A stretch of DNA of 64,000 bases from Aeromicrobium sp. Leaf350 (GCF_916858655.1 NZ_CAKASL010000002.1:682001-746000); one strand, 5' to 3'; positions 31,950 to 42,162 are shown, numbered from the stretch's first letter. The notes: generated by a model not told the origin, from the sequence alone. A program made the numbers and translations.

Positions 31950-32861
31950 TCAGACGCGCGTGGGAGGCGCGAGCACCGAGAGTGCCCCGGGCAGGACCTC
32001 GGCCGTCAGGGGCAGCGCCCCGAGGCGCTCGCCGTCGCCGTACGCGACGATCCCCGGGGCGTCGATGCGCACGGACCGGACGCGGTACCGCTCGAACTCC
32101 GGCATCGAGACGTGCGTGCCCTTCGTGAGCTTCGGGAAGGTGCGGATCAGCAGCGTCCGGCTGACGGGGCGGATCAGGCAGACGTCGAGCAGGCCGTCGT
32201 AGAGCGAGGCGCCGTGGGCGATGCGCAGACCTCCTCCGAACGAGGGGCCGTTGCCGATCGCGACGAGCATCGCGTCGGTCTCGACGGTCGAGTACTCCCC
32301 CGCGGCGTCGGTGAGCTCCAGCGTGAACGGGATCGGGGAGAACGCGCGCAGCTCGGCCACGATCGCGATGTTGTAGCGCATGTTGCCGCGGGGCCAGGTC
32401 ATCGCGTTCGCCCGCTCGTTGACCTTCGAGTCGAAGCCGGAGGCCACGACCGTGGCGACGAGCCGGGACTCCCCCGCCCCGTCGACCCGGGCGAGGTCGA
32501 TGCGACGAGGCGTGCTGCTCAGCAGGACGTCGAGGCACGCCTCGGCGTCGCGGTAGGGCAGCTCGAGGGCGCGCGCGAGGTCGTTGCCCGTCCCGGCCGG
32601 CAGCAGGCCGAGCGTGGCGTCGGCCTCGACCAGCAGGTCGAGGATCCCGTGGAGCGCGCCGTCCCCGCCCGTGACCACGACGGTGTCGGCCCCGCCGGCC
32701 AGCACGGCGGCCAGCGACGACCGCACCGAGACCACGTCGTCACCGGTGACGCGGTCGACCGTCCAGCCCGCCGACCGCAGTCGGCGCGTCGCCTGCTCGC
32801 CGATCGCCTCGCCGCGGTGCTTGCCCGACATCGGGTTCACGACCAGGGCCGCGTGCCTCAC
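31950..32861 (-). CDS. Diacylglycerol kinase-family lipid kinase
   Basis: 303 aa. VVNPMSGKHRGEAIGEQATR at the N-terminus, VVTGGDGALHGILDLLV (GGDG ATP site) and LGLLPAGTGNDLARALELP are the standard DagK/sphingosine-kinase motifs. It likely phosphorylates diacylglycerol or a related lipid. GTG 32861 overlaps the tatC stop by four bases (GTGA), placing it last in the pafB-pafC-tatA-tatC run. Confidence 0.9.
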   Translation of the reverse strand: MRHAALVVNPMSGKHRGEAIGEQATRRLRSAGWTVDRVTGDDVVSVRSSLAAVLAGGADTVVVTGGDGALHGILDLLVEADATLGLLPAGTGNDLARALELPYRDAEACLDVLLSSTPRRIDLARVDGAGESRLVATVVASGFDSKVNERANAMTWPRGNMRYNIAIVAELRAFSPIPFTLELTDAAGEYSTVETDAMLVAIGNGPSFGGGLRIAHGASLYDGLLDVCLIRPVSRTLLIRTFPKLTKGTHVSMPEFERYRVRSVRIDAPGIVAYGDGERLGALPLTAEVLPGALSVLAPPTRV

Positions 32862-33667
32862 AGCGGCGACGCCTCGTCGTCGGGGACGTCCGGCTCGGCC
32901 TTCGCGCGGCGCCGGTCGGTGAGTCGTGCGATGACCTCCGAGACCAGGTAGAGCAGGGTCATCGGGATCGCGAGGAACAGCATCGTCAGCGGGTCGGTGC
33001 TCGGCGTCGCGACGGCGGAGAAGACGAAGATGGCGACCACGGTCCACGGGCGGGCGCGCACGAGCGCGCGTCCGCTGACGACGCCGAGCCGGTTCAGCAT
33101 CACGACCGCGAGCGGGATCTCCGCGGCGACGCCGAACACGAGCATCATCCGGATGATGAAGTCGTAGTACTCCGCTCCGCTGACGAGGTTCTCGAAGCCG
33201 TCGGGCACGAAGCCGATCAGGACCAGGATGGCCTTCGGGAGGATCACGTAGGCGAGGGCGACCCCCGCGAGGAACAGCGGCACGCCGATGCCGGTGAGGA
33301 TCAGCGCGCCGCGCCGCTCGTTGCGGTGCAGCGCCGGGAGCACGAACGCCCACATCTGCCAGATCCACACCGGGCTGGCGAGCACGATGCCGGCGACGAG
33401 GGCGATCTTGAGCTGGAACTGGAAGGCGCCGCCGATGCCGGTGATGACGAGGTTGGTGTCGATGCCCTGCGCCTCGAGGTCGGGCTCGATCTGCCGGTAC
33501 GGCTCGGTCAGGAACGCGAGCAGCTCGGAGTAGAAGACGAAGCCCAGGACCGTCGCCGCCAGGATCGCGAGCACACCGCGGAAGATCCGGGTGCGCAGCT
33601 CACGCAGGTGCTCCATGAGCGGCATGGTGCCGCCGGGCGCCTGGCCGGCGCCCTTCCCGCGCCCCAA
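32858..33667 (-). CDS. tatC: Sec-independent (Tat) translocase subunit TatC
   Basis: 269 aa with six hydrophobic helices. MPLMEHLRELRTRIFRGVLA is the conserved N-terminal cap with the MxHLxELR signature, and SPVWIWQMWAFVLPALHRNE plus FGVAAEIPLAVVMLNRLG are later TatC landmarks. It is the twin-arginine signal-peptide receptor. The TTG at 33667 gives the longest form; ATG at 33625 is an in-frame alternative 14 codons in, nearer the conserved region. tatA lies immediately upstream. Confidence 0.93.
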   Translation of the reverse strand: MGRGKGAGQAPGGTMPLMEHLRELRTRIFRGVLAILAATVLGFVFYSELLAFLTEPYRQIEPDLEAQGIDTNLVITGIGGAFQFQLKIALVAGIVLASPVWIWQMWAFVLPALHRNERRGALILTGIGVPLFLAGVALAYVILPKAILVLIGFVPDGFENLVSGAEYYDFIIRMMLVFGVAAEIPLAVVMLNRLGVVSGRALVRARPWTVVAIFVFSAVATPSTDPLTMLFLAIPMTLLYLVSEVIARLTDRRRAKAEPDVPDDEASPL

Positions 33668-33673
33668 GGCGGA

Positions 33674-33922
33674 TCAGTGCTTGTCGTCGGGACCGTCGAC
33701 GCGCGTGATCTCGACCTGACGCGCACGCGGCGTCTCGTCGGCCTCGGGCTTCTCGGCCTCGCGGCGCTGGTCGTCGTCCTCGAGACCCTTGATCTCGGAC
33801 TTGAAGATGCGGAGGGCGCGGCCGCTGCCTCGGGCGAGCTCGGGGAGCTTCGCGGCACCGAAGAACAGGAGCACGACCGCCAGGATCAGCAGGATCTCGG
33901 TCGGGCCGATATTTTTGAACAT
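33674..33922 (-). CDS. tatA: Tat translocase pore subunit TatA
   Basis: 82 aa. One N-terminal membrane helix (IGPTEILLILAVVLLFFGAA) runs into the FGAAKLPELARGSGRALRIF hinge and amphipathic helix, followed by a charged tail, exactly the TatA layout. The start is confirmed by GAGGAG upstream and by overlap with the pafC stop (TGATG). Protein-folding and export genes thus follow the Pup operon without a gap. Confidence 0.94.
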   Translation of the reverse strand: MFKNIGPTEILLILAVVLLFFGAAKLPELARGSGRALRIFKSEIKGLEDDDQRREAEKPEADETPRARQVEITRVDGPDDKH

Positions 33923-34896
33923 CACAGCTCCTCGGTTGCGGGCGTGAGCCCATCGTACGCCGCCAGGGCTGAGCGGGCGTGCTCCGTCACCTGTGCGCGT
34001 GCTGAGTCCGGTGCCAGGACCCGTACGGCACCGCCGGATCGCAGCGCCAGACGGCGCGCCCACGCCTCGTCGCTCGCCACCAGCGAGACGATCCAGGTCT
34101 CACCCGTGTCGTCGAGGATCTCGGCGTCGTAGTGCTCGACCACCCAGCGCGCGCCCGGCGCCACGGCGAGCTCGACACGCAGACCGCCGTCTCCGGCCGC
34201 GAAGAACCCGTCTCCGGCGGTGCGGGGCGCCACGGCACGGTTCTCGACGGGGACGTCCAGCACCTCCGCGCGCTCGATGCGGTCCAGGCGGAAGAACCTC
34301 TGGCCACCGGCCCGGTGGCACCAGGCGTCGAGGTACTCGTGTCCCTCGCGCACGAAGGTGGCGATCGGGTCGACCTGACGCGTCGTGATGGCGTCGCGGG
34401 AGGGAGTCGTGTAGACGATCTCGAGCCGGCGGCCCGCGCCCAGACCCTGGCGCACCGTCGTGAGGATGCTCTGGTCGACCGCCTCGAGCACCACGGCGAC
34501 CGACTCGGGCGACTGCCCGCCGACGGCGGTCTGGAGCTTGCTGAGCGCGGAGTCGACGACCTCGACGTGCTCGCCGCTCGTGGCGTCACGCAGGGCCCGC
34601 AGGGCCACGATGAGCGCCGAGGCCTCCCCCGCGTTGATGCGCATGGGCCGGGTCATGAAGTCGGCGTTGGAGATGTAGATCCGGTCGTCGTCCTCGAACG
34701 CGAACAGGTCGATGTCGATCATCTCGCCGCCGAGCGAGCCGACGCCGGTCATCATGAGCTGCTCGACGTCCTTGCGGATGACGCGGGGCTTGACCCCGAA
34801 CTCGCGCGCCACCTCGTCGACCGAGACGCCCTGCTTGCTCTGCAGGTAGGGCACGAGCGCGAGTCGACGCTGCACGTCGCGCGCTGAGGGCCTCAC
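33922..34896 (-). CDS. pafC: WYL-domain regulator PafC
   Basis: 324 aa. An N-terminal winged HTH (RRLALVPYLQSKQGVSVDEV, then AREFGVKPRVIRKDVEQL) precedes a WYL domain (GHEYLDAWCHRAGGQRFFRL) and a WCX C-terminal extension. With PafB it forms the PafBC activator, established in mycobacteria as the LexA-independent regulator of the DNA-damage response. GTG 34896 overlaps the pafB stop by four bases. Confidence 0.9.
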   Translation of the reverse strand: MRPSARDVQRRLALVPYLQSKQGVSVDEVAREFGVKPRVIRKDVEQLMMTGVGSLGGEMIDIDLFAFEDDDRIYISNADFMTRPMRINAGEASALIVALRALRDATSGEHVEVVDSALSKLQTAVGGQSPESVAVVLEAVDQSILTTVRQGLGAGRRLEIVYTTPSRDAITTRQVDPIATFVREGHEYLDAWCHRAGGQRFFRLDRIERAEVLDVPVENRAVAPRTAGDGFFAAGDGGLRVELAVAPGARWVVEHYDAEILDDTGETWIVSLVASDEAWARRLALRSGGAVRVLAPDSARAQVTEHARSALAAYDGLTPATEEL

Positions 34897-35852
34897 GCGT
34901 TCGCCTCGACGGAGGCGCGGAGCACGTCGACCGCCATGGCCCGTGCCTCCGGCGGTGACACCACGAGGACGTGCGGTGCGAAGGAGGCTGCGGTGCTGGC
35001 GAGCTCCCAGGTCGAGCGGTACCCGACGACGACCTCGTCCAGGTCGTCGTCCAGCTCGGTGACCGATAGCGCGTGGCGCCGGAGGGGCAGGGCGCGGTCG
35101 CGACGGACGTGCAGCACGGCCTCGCCCACCGGGTCGTTGACCGTGAAGGACGCGGCGAGGTCGCGCACCGAGGTGTCGGGCGGGACGGTGTAGGAGTCGG
35201 CCGGACCGGCCGGGGTCACGTCGCCCCGGATGCGGGAGACCCGGAACAGGCGCGGTTCGCCCCGGTCGACGTCGTGACCGCCGACGTACCAGCGGCCACG
35301 CCAGGAGAGCACGCCCCACGGCTGCAGGTGCCGCTGCACCGGGTCCTCGCCGGTGCGGCCGTACGGGAAGCGGATGGGCTGGTGCGCGCGGACGGCGTCC
35401 CAGACGGCGTCGAAGGCCGGCTCCCCCGCCGTGATGCGCGGCTGGGCGAGCGGGACGGCACTGGTGTCGATCGCGACGCCGGCGGCCTTCAGCTTGATCA
35501 ACGCGTCACCCGACTGCCCCGCGAGCCCGGCGTGTTCCCATACCTGGGCGGCGAGACCGATCACGGCCGACTCCTCGGCCGTGAGCTCCAGGTCGGGCAG
35601 CTCGGCCGCGTCGCGCGGGATGCGGTAGCCCTGCATGTCCTCGTGGAGCGGGTCGAAGCTGCCGATCTCGAGCGGGATCCCGAGATCACGCAGCTCCCCC
35701 TTGTCGCGCTCGAACATCCGGTTGAACGCGTCGTCGCTGCTCGCCCGGTAGTCGTCGATGGCCGCGCGCACCTGCTCCTTGGTGAGGAACTGGCGGGTCG
35801 AGAGCAGCAGGAAGATGAGGTTCATCAACCGCTCGGACTTGCGCTCGGCCAT
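34893..35852 (-). CDS. pafB: WYL-domain regulator PafB
   Basis: 319 aa. The HTH lies in residues about 1-65 (ERLMNLIFLLLSTRQFLTKE), then a WYL domain with GVLSWRGRWYVGGHDVDRGE and PRLFRVSRIRGDV, and a WCX extension. PafB and PafC act together; both genes sit after pafA as in other actinobacteria. The ATG is preceded by GAGG. No TANNNT at leaderless distance, consistent with an internal operon position. Confidence 0.9.
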   Translation of the reverse strand: MAERKSERLMNLIFLLLSTRQFLTKEQVRAAIDDYRASSDDAFNRMFERDKGELRDLGIPLEIGSFDPLHEDMQGYRIPRDAAELPDLELTAEESAVIGLAAQVWEHAGLAGQSGDALIKLKAAGVAIDTSAVPLAQPRITAGEPAFDAVWDAVRAHQPIRFPYGRTGEDPVQRHLQPWGVLSWRGRWYVGGHDVDRGEPRLFRVSRIRGDVTPAGPADSYTVPPDTSVRDLAASFTVNDPVGEAVLHVRRDRALPLRRHALSVTELDDDLDEVVVGYRSTWELASTAASFAPHVLVVSPPEARAMAVDVLRASVEANA

Positions 35853-35863
35853 GGCGACCTACC

Positions 35864-37402
35864 TCAGACGGTGTCGACGATGTCGATGACGAAGGTGAGC
35901 GAGTCGCCGGGAGCGATCAGGCCGCCGGCACCGCCACCGTCGCCGTACGCGCTGTCCGACGGGCAGGTCAGCACCACGCGGGAGCCGATCGTCTGGCCGG
36001 GCAGCTGCCCCGTCCAGCACGGGATGACGCCGGAGAGCGGGAACAGCGACGGCGACTCGCGCTCGAACGAGGAGTCGAAGACGGCACCCGAGGGGTAGAT
36101 CTGGCCCACGTAGTTCGCGTAGACGAAGTCGTCGGCCTCGACCTCGGCACCGTCGCCCTTGACGACCGTGAAGACACCCAGGGCAGCGGGGCCGGTAGCG
36201 GCCGCACCGTCGACGCCGGTCACGGAGTCACCGTCGACGACGGGGGTCGGGATGCCGGCCGGCAGCTCCTCCTCGTCGCCCTCGGGCGCCGTGACGTCGG
36301 CGCTGACGTCGATCGAGTCGGTGATGTCGAAGTAGAAGATCAGCGTCTGGCCGGGCTCGTAGCCCACCTGCGCGGCGGCGTCGCCGAAGAAGTCGCCGGC
36401 CGTGATGCCGACGAGCACCTTCGAGCCGACCTTGGTGCCCTCGAGCGCCGAGATCATGGGCTCGGGCAGGCCGGGGGCCGTCTGCGGGGACTCCGCCTCG
36501 GAGGCCTCCACGTTCTGGAAGACGATCGCGGCCGCGGGTGCGCCGTTGGCGCCCTCGCCGAAGGAGGAGTCGACCGTCTCACCCGTCTCGCCGTCGGCGA
36601 TGATGTAGTCGGCGCGGAAGTAGTCCTTCGCGTCGATCTCGGGGCCGTCGCCCTCGGACAGGACGGCCGTCTCCGGCTCCTCGACCTCGAGCGGCTCCTC
36701 GACGGTGATCTCGGGGACGTCGCCCTCGCTGACGGTCACGCCCGGGAGCGAGTCGTCGGCACCCCCGCCGAACGGCTTCCACACGAGGAGGGCGGCGATC
36801 ACCGCCATGATCGCGACGGTCGAGACGGTCAGGACAAGGTTGCGGCGGGACACGGAGCTCCTCGGGGTGGACTTCTGGGGGGACGTGGTCGAGCTCGGCT
36901 CGGCCTTCATGCGGCGGGCCTCGAGAGCCGTCTCGAGCAGGTCGACGGCCTTCTCGTGGAAGTCGGCGACGACGTCGGCGTCGACCGTGGTCGAGAACAG
37001 CATGGTCCACGTGATGCGGTCGCGGATCGTGATGCCGACGGCTTCCTGGCCGTCACGCTCGAAGGTCGTGCTGGTGACCTTCTTCAGGTCGTCGTAGCTG
37101 ATGGCGTGCGTCGTGAACACGTTGCGCTCGCCCTCGCGGGACCAGCACACCACCAGGCGGTCGCTCAGGAACGCGGCCAGGCCGTCCTCGGTCGAGACGG
37201 TCTTGCCGGGGTACGGCGTCGGCCGGTTCTCGGAGTCGACGCTGACCTGCACGGGCACGACGGAGACGACCCGGCCCTTCGCGCCCACGGCCGGAGCCAG
37301 GGACTGCTTGAGCATGGCGCCGTAGGACGCGGCCGGGAAGGCGCCGTCGCTCGAGGCGTCGTTGGCGCGGACCTCCCGCTGCAGATCGTCGAGCGTCGAC
37401 AT
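35864..37402 (-). CDS. Membrane-anchored protein with tandem FKBP domains
   Basis: 512 aa with an unusual order: a cytosolic N-terminal domain of about 165 residues (PH-like by secondary structure pattern, inference), a basic stretch, one membrane helix (about 188-208, NLVLTVSTVAIMAVIAALLV), then two FKBP-like domains. The first (about 250-385) is diverged (KVLVGITAGDFFGDAAAQVG); the second (about 400-512) is canonical (FVYANYVGQIYPSGAVFDSS, SRVVLTCPSDSAYGDG) and has two cysteines that may form a disulfide outside. FKBP genes near pafA are known in actinobacteria; a cytosolic domain plus tandem FKBP is less usual. ATG 37402 has GAGG upstream. Confidence 0.82.
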   Translation of the reverse strand: MSTLDDLQREVRANDASSDGAFPAASYGAMLKQSLAPAVGAKGRVVSVVPVQVSVDSENRPTPYPGKTVSTEDGLAAFLSDRLVVCWSREGERNVFTTHAISYDDLKKVTSTTFERDGQEAVGITIRDRITWTMLFSTTVDADVVADFHEKAVDLLETALEARRMKAEPSSTTSPQKSTPRSSVSRRNLVLTVSTVAIMAVIAALLVWKPFGGGADDSLPGVTVSEGDVPEITVEEPLEVEEPETAVLSEGDGPEIDAKDYFRADYIIADGETGETVDSSFGEGANGAPAAAIVFQNVEASEAESPQTAPGLPEPMISALEGTKVGSKVLVGITAGDFFGDAAAQVGYEPGQTLIFYFDITDSIDVSADVTAPEGDEEELPAGIPTPVVDGDSVTGVDGAAATGPAALGVFTVVKGDGAEVEADDFVYANYVGQIYPSGAVFDSSFERESPSLFPLSGVIPCWTGQLPGQTIGSRVVLTCPSDSAYGDGGGAGGLIAPGDSLTFVIDIVDTV

Positions 37403-37469
37403 GCACGTCCTCGGCTTGGGGTCGGAGAAGAAGGGCGAACGACGCGTCGTGGACGGTCGACCGCGGACC

Positions 37470-37475
37470 ACCCTA
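37470..37475 (-). promoter_or_regulatory. Possible internal promoter (-10 TAGGGT) before the FKBP gene
   Basis: TAGGGT on the minus strand lies in the 107-base gap between pafA and the FKBP gene. It would give a leader of about 60 bases, with a Shine-Dalgarno before ATG 37402. The -35 region is weak. Confidence 0.3.
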
Positions 37476-37509
37476 GCCAATCACCCGGCACACTCCGTAC
37501 CGCAGCGCG

Positions 37510-38880
37510 TCACATGCCGTCGATGAGCCGTTGGACGCGGTCGTCCTCGGACTTGAAGGGGTCCTTGCAGAGCACGGTGCGCTGGGCCTGGTCGTTGAGC
37601 TTCAGGTGCACCCAGTCGACCGTGAAGTCGCGGCGGCGCTCCTGCGCCCGCTTGATGAACTCGCCCCGCAACCGAGCTCGCGTGGTCTGCGGTGGCACCG
37701 ACTTGGCCCGGAAGACGTCGAGGTCGTTCGTGACCCGGGCGACGGCGCCCTTGCGCTCCAGGAGGTAGTAGAGACCGCGGTCGCGACGGATGTCGTGGTA
37801 GGCCAGGTCGAGCTGGGCCATGCGCGGGTCGCTCCAGCTCAGCTGGTTCTTCTCGCGGTACCGCTCCAGCAGCCGCAGCTTGATGACCCAGTCGATCTCG
37901 CGCTCCACGAGCGAGAGGTCCTCGGACTCGACGGCCTTGAGCGTGCGCTCCCACAGGTCCAGCGTGCGCTCGATGACGGGATCAGAGAGACCGTGACGAT
38001 CGACGAACTCGCTGGCCTTGCCGAAGTACTCCGCCTGGATCTCCAGGGCCGAGAGCTCTCGACCGTTGGCCAGCTGCACCTTGCGGCGCCCCGTCATGTC
38101 GTGCGAGATCTCGCGGATGGCGCGGATGGGGTTGTCGAGCGTGAGGTCACGCATCGTGACCCCGGCCTCGATCATGCGCAGCACGAGCTCGGTCGTGGCG
38201 ACCTTCAGCAGCGTCGTGGTCTCGCTCATGTTGGAGTCGCCCACGATGACGTGCAGCCGGCGGAAGCGCTCGGCGTCGGCGTGGGGCTCGTCGCGGGTGT
38301 TGATGATCGGCCGGGACCGGGTCGTGGCGCTCGAGACGCCCTCCCAGATGTGCTCGGCGCGCTGGCTCACCGAGTAGATCGTGCCGCGGCTGGTCTGCTG
38401 CACCTTGCCGGCGCCGCAGATGATCTGGCGCGAGACGAGGAACGGGATCAGGACGTCGGCCATCCGCGCGAACTCCCCGCCGCGGCCGACGAGGTAGTTC
38501 TCGTGGCAGCCGTAGGAGTTGCCCGCCGAGTCGGTGTTGTTCTTGAACAGGTAGATGTCACCCTCGATGCCGTCGTCGCGCAGCCGCTGCTGCGCGTCGA
38601 GCATCAGGCCTTCGAGGATGCGCTCCCCCGCCTTGTCGTGCGTGACGAGCTCGGCGACGTCGTCGCACTCCGGGGTGGCGTACTCGGGGTGGCTGCCGAC
38701 GTCCAGGTACAGGCGCGAGCCGTTGCGCAGGAAGACGTTGCTGCTGCGACCCCAGGAGACGACGCGGCGGAAGAGGTAGCGCGCCACCTCGTCGGGCGAC
38801 AACCGGCGCTGCCCCTTGAACGAGCAGGTGACCCCGTACTCGTTCTCGATGCCCATGATGCGCCGGTCCATGGTCGTCAT
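37510..38880 (-). CDS. pafA: Pup-protein ligase PafA
   Basis: 456 aa, carboxylate-amine ligase (glutamine-synthetase-like) fold. [19 protein letters not shown] at the N-terminus and [20 protein letters not shown] contain the Mg-ATP site and catalytic Asp. [16 protein letters not shown] and [20 protein letters not shown] are shared with Dop. It attaches Pup, via its C-terminal Glu, to substrate lysines. ATG 38880 overlaps the prcA stop by four bases. Confidence 0.96.
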   Translation of the reverse strand: MTTMDRRIMGIENEYGVTCSFKGQRRLSPDEVARYLFRRVVSWGRSSNVFLRNGSRLYLDVGSHPEYATPECDDVAELVTHDKAGERILEGLMLDAQQRLRDDGIEGDIYLFKNNTDSAGNSYGCHENYLVGRGGEFARMADVLIPFLVSRQIICGAGKVQQTSRGTIYSVSQRAEHIWEGVSSATTRSRPIINTRDEPHADAERFRRLHVIVGDSNMSETTTLLKVATTELVLRMIEAGVTMRDLTLDNPIRAIREISHDMTGRRKVQLANGRELSALEIQAEYFGKASEFVDRHGLSDPVIERTLDLWERTLKAVESEDLSLVEREIDWVIKLRLLERYREKNQLSWSDPRMAQLDLAYHDIRRDRGLYYLLERKGAVARVTNDLDVFRAKSVPPQTTRARLRGEFIKRAQERRRDFTVDWVHLKLNDQAQRTVLCKDPFKSEDDRVQRLIDGM

Positions 38881-39572
38881 CCCCCCAGGAGCTCGGCGAC
38901 GGCGGCGTCGGAGAGCCGCTTGAACTTGCGCAGCTGGCTGCGGGTGCGGTCGAGCACCGCGACCTCGAGCGACTCGGCAGGGACGTCTCGCGGCGCCGTG
39001 TCGTCGTGGCCGAGGGCCGAACGCGCGAGAGTCAGGGCTCCGGCGAGGTCGAGGTCGGGCGTGTAGTGGTCGGTGAACCACTGCTCGACGGGCTCGGTGG
39101 TGCCGCCCATGACGCCCCACCCGCGCACGTCCGCGACGGAGCCGTCGTACGTGAGGCGGTAGACCTGGTCGCCGTCCGGCGTGTCGCCCAGCTCGGCGAC
39201 GAAGAGCTCGACCTCGTACGGCTTCTCTCCGCCCGAGGAGAAGATCGTGCCGAGGGTCTGTGCGTAGGCGTTCGCGAGCCCGCGCCCCGTGACGTCGCGG
39301 CGGTCGTAGGAGTACCCCCGCAGGTCGGCCAGGCGGACGCCGGCGATGCGCAGGTTCTCGAACTCGTTGTACCGGCCCACGGCCGCGAAGCCGACGCGAT
39401 CGTAGATCTCGCTGATCTTGTGGAGCGCACGCGACGGGTTCTCGGCGACGAACAGGATGCCGTCGGCGTAGCGGACGACCGCGACGGAGCGGCCCCGGGC
39501 GATGCCCTTGCGGGCGAAGTCCGCCCGGTCCTTCATGAGCTGCTCGGGCGAGACGTAGAAAGGCTGGGTCAC
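38877..39572 (-). CDS. prcA: 20S proteasome alpha subunit
   Basis: 231 aa. [40 protein letters not shown] and [20 protein letters not shown] are near-diagnostic for actinobacterial PrcA. Alpha rings gate the proteasome and dock Arc/Mpa. The GTG start has GAGGAGC upstream and lies 17 bases after prcB. Confidence 0.96.
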   Translation of the reverse strand: MTQPFYVSPEQLMKDRADFARKGIARGRSVAVVRYADGILFVAENPSRALHKISEIYDRVGFAAVGRYNEFENLRIAGVRLADLRGYSYDRRDVTGRGLANAYAQTLGTIFSSGGEKPYEVELFVAELGDTPDGDQVYRLTYDGSVADVRGWGVMGGTTEPVEQWFTDHYTPDLDLAGALTLARSALGHDDTAPRDVPAESLEVAVLDRTRSQLRKFKRLSDAAVAELLGG

Positions 39573-39588
39573 GGCGGCGCTCCTCTTC

Positions 39589-40404
39589 TCAGATCAGGGG
39601 CGCGGACGGGCCGTCCGGCGCAGCGAGTCGGGCGGCCACGATCTCGTCGGCGATCGCCGCGGTCTCGTCCTGGCCGTAGGCGTGGAACCCGTGGGCGGTG
39701 ATGACGGCGACCATCGGGAAGATGCGGCGCGCGAGGTCGGGTCCGCCGGTCGCGGAGTCGTCGTCGGCCGCGTCGTACAGCGCCTGCACGGCGGCCGTGA
39801 CGGTCTCGCGCTCGGTCAGGTCGTCGCGGTACAGCTTCTTGAGCGAGCCGCGGGCGAACAACGAGCCGGAACCGACCGAGTGGAACGTGCGCTCCTCGTT
39901 GCGGTTGCCCGTGACGTCGAACGCGAAGATGCGGCCGACGCCGAGGTCGAGGTCGTAGGCCGCGAACAGGGGCACGACGGCCAGGCCCTGCATCGCCATG
40001 CCGAGGTTGCCGCGGATCAGGGTGGCCAGGCGGTTCGCCTTGCCGTCGGTCGACAGGACCGTGCCCTCGATCTTCTCGTAGTGCTCGAGCTCGACCTGGA
40101 ACAAGCGGGTCATCTCGACGGCCAGACCGGCCGTGCCGGCGATGCCGACGCAGGAGAACTCGTCGGTCTGGAAGACCTTCTGGATGTCGCGCTGGGCGAT
40201 GACGTTGCCCATCGTGGCGCGGCGGTCACCTGCCATGACGACGCCACCGGGGAAGGTGGCGGCCACGATCGTGGTGCCGTGCGTGACCCCCTCGAGGGCG
40301 CCGGTGTGCTCGGCACGGGCGCGCGGCAGCTGGTCAGGGGCGTGCGATGCGAGGAACTCCGTGAAGGAGGCCGAGCCTGCCGTGCGGAAGGCGTCGGGCA
40401 GCAT
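39589..40404 (-). CDS. prcB: 20S proteasome beta subunit (Thr protease)
   Basis: 271 aa. A propeptide of 43 residues ends in THG, followed by the catalytic Thr44 ([11 protein letters not shown]). In mature numbering Asp17 (GDRRAT) and Lys33 (IQKVFQ) are in place, and [20 protein letters not shown] is the conserved C-terminal block, so the subunit is active. ATG 40404 overlaps the pup stop (TGATG); GTG 40407 is an alternative. Confidence 0.96.
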   Translation of the reverse strand: MLPDAFRTAGSASFTEFLASHAPDQLPRARAEHTGALEGVTHGTTIVAATFPGGVVMAGDRRATMGNVIAQRDIQKVFQTDEFSCVGIAGTAGLAVEMTRLFQVELEHYEKIEGTVLSTDGKANRLATLIRGNLGMAMQGLAVVPLFAAYDLDLGVGRIFAFDVTGNRNEERTFHSVGSGSLFARGSLKKLYRDDLTERETVTAAVQALYDAADDDSATGGPDLARRIFPMVAVITAHGFHAYGQDETAAIADEIVAARLAAPDGPSAPLI

Positions 40405-40598
40405 CACTGCCCGCCCTTCTGCACGAAGCTGCGCACGAACTCCTCGGCGTTCTCCTCGAGCACGTCGTCGATCTCGTCGAGGATGGAATCCACGTCGTCG
40501 TCGAGCTTCGCCTTGGCCTCGGTGTCGACCGGTGCGGCCTCGACCTGCTCGTCGGCATCACGCGACGGACGGTTGCTCTTGTGCTGCTGCTCGGACAT
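40404..40598 (-). CDS. pup: Prokaryotic ubiquitin-like protein Pup
   Basis: 64 aa, disordered and acidic, ending in [11 protein letters not shown]. The C-terminal GGQ means Dop must deamidate Gln to Glu before PafA can ligate it, as in M. tuberculosis. The central helix region [20 protein letters not shown] would bind the Arc coiled coils. It has its own leaderless promoter (TAGGGT six bases upstream). Confidence 0.97.
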   Translation of the reverse strand: MSEQQHKSNRPSRDADEQVEAAPVDTEAKAKLDDDVDSILDEIDDVLEENAEEFVRSFVQKGGQ

Positions 40599-40604
40599 GT
40601 CTTC

Positions 40605-40610
40605 ACCCTA
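40605..40610 (-). promoter_or_regulatory. -10 hexamer TAGGGT of pup, leaderless type
   Basis: Minus-strand TAGGGT ends six bases before the pup ATG at 40598, inside the 51-base gap after dop. It should drive pup-prcB-prcA-pafA. Confidence 0.55.
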
Positions 40611-40649
40611 GACCCAGAACGGTTGCGCCCGCGTGACGAACAGACGCGT

Positions 40650-42158
40650 CTAGCCGTTGCCGGTGAGCGCGCGGAACAGCTCGGTCGCGGTGGGGCCGGA
40701 GTCGAACAGGGCGCCGACGTGCTCCCGCGTGCCGCGCAGGGGCTCCATGGTGGGAACGCGCTGCAGCGAGGCGTAGCCGGGCAGGTCGAAGATGACCGAG
40801 TCCCAGGACGCGGCCGCGATGTCGTCCGAGAAGTGCTGCAGGCACTTGCCCCGGAACCAGGCACGGGTGTCCTCGGGCGGCTCGGTGATGGCCGCGGTGA
40901 TCTCGGCCGGGTCGACCAGGCGCTTCATGCGGCCCGTGCGGACGAGCTGGTGGAAGAGGCCGCGCTCGGTGCGGACGTCGTGGTACTGCAGGTCGACCAG
41001 GTGCAGCTTCGCGTGGTCCCAGTCGAGCTGGTCGCGCTCGCGGTAGCGCTCGAGCAGCGCCAGCTTGGCGACCCAGTCGAGCTCGGTCGACAGGTCCATC
41101 GGGTCGCGCGCCAGCCGCGTGAGGACGTCCTCCCAGAGGTCGAGGACGTGGAGGGTCTGCTCGTCGGCGTCACCGGTGTCGTCCACGAGCCGGCGGGCGC
41201 GCTGCAGGTACTCCCCCTGAAGGTCGAGGGCCGTGACGGTGCGCCCGTCGGCCAGACGGACCGTCGTGCGCAGCGTGGGGTCGTAGGAGATCTCGTGCAG
41301 GGCGGCGACAGGCGTCTCGAGGGCGAGGTCGGTCACCGTGCGCCCTGCCTCGATCAGCGCCAGCACCAGCGACGCCGTGCCGTGCTTGAGGTAGATCGAG
41401 GTCTCGGAGCAGTTCGCGTCGCCGATGATGACGTGGAGCCGGCGGTACTTGCGGGCGTCGGCGTGCGGCTCGTCGCGGGTGTTGATGATGGGCCGCTTCA
41501 GCGTGGTCTCGAGCCCGACCGGCACCTCGAAGTAGTCGGCGCGCTGGCTGATCTGGAAGGCGTGCCTGCTGCCGTCCTGCTTCTGCCCGACCCGGCCGGC
41601 CCCGCACACGACCTGGCGGGAGGCGAAGAACGGCGTCAGGTGCGTCACGATCTGGTCGAACGGCACGGCCCGGTCCATCAGGTAGTTCTCGTGCGAGCCG
41701 TAGGAGGCGCCCTTGTTGTCGATGTTGTTCTTGTAGAGCACGACCGTGCCGTGGCCCGGGATCTGGCTGGCCAGCTCGGCCGCCGACCGCATGACCTCCT
41801 CGCCGGCCTTCTCCCAGATCACCAGGTCGCGCGGGCTCGTGACCTCGGGGCTGGAGTACTCCGGGTGCGCGTGGTCGACGTACAGGCGGGCGCCGTTGGT
41901 GAGGATGATGTTGGCGAGCCCGAGGTCCTCGTCGGTCAGCTGCGAGGGATCGGCGTCGGCGCGGCCGAGGTCGAAGCCCCGCGCGTCGCGCAGCGGGCTC
42001 TCCTCCTCGAAGTCCCAGCGGGCCCGGCGGGTCAGGTGGTTCGCCGAGGCGTAGGAGTTGACCACGTGCGTCGAGGTGACCATGGGATTGGCGTGGGGTT
42101 GACCCTGCACCGCGATGCCGTACTCGACCTCGCTGCCCTGGACCCGGCGGACCGTCAT
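40650..42158 (-). CDS. dop: Deamidase/depupylase of Pup (Dop)
   Basis: 502 aa, paralogue of Paf[41 protein letters not shown] (Dop-loop region absent from PafA) and [20 protein letters not shown] with the catalytic Asp identify Dop. It converts Pup-GGQ to Pup-GGE and also removes Pup from substrates. It has its own -10 hexamer six bases before the ATG, lying across the end of the preceding GNAT gene. Confidence 0.95.
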   Translation of the reverse strand: MTVRRVQGSEVEYGIAVQGQPHANPMVTSTHVVNSYASANHLTRRARWDFEEESPLRDARGFDLGRADADPSQLTDEDLGLANIILTNGARLYVDHAHPEYSSPEVTSPRDLVIWEKAGEEVMRSAAELASQIPGHGTVVLYKNNIDNKGASYGSHENYLMDRAVPFDQIVTHLTPFFASRQVVCGAGRVGQKQDGSRHAFQISQRADYFEVPVGLETTLKRPIINTRDEPHADARKYRRLHVIIGDANCSETSIYLKHGTASLVLALIEAGRTVTDLALETPVAALHEISYDPTLRTTVRLADGRTVTALDLQGEYLQRARRLVDDTGDADEQTLHVLDLWEDVLTRLARDPMDLSTELDWVAKLALLERYRERDQLDWDHAKLHLVDLQYHDVRTERGLFHQLVRTGRMKRLVDPAEITAAITEPPEDTRAWFRGKCLQHFSDDIAAASWDSVIFDLPGYASLQRVPTMEPLRGTREHVGALFDSGPTATELFRALTGNG

Positions 42159-42162
42159 GACC

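Noticed and set aside
29357-32128. A 923-codon plus-strand frame opposite helY
   Set aside because: Mirror of helY codon bias with no recognisable domain; all helicase motifs are intact on the minus strand.
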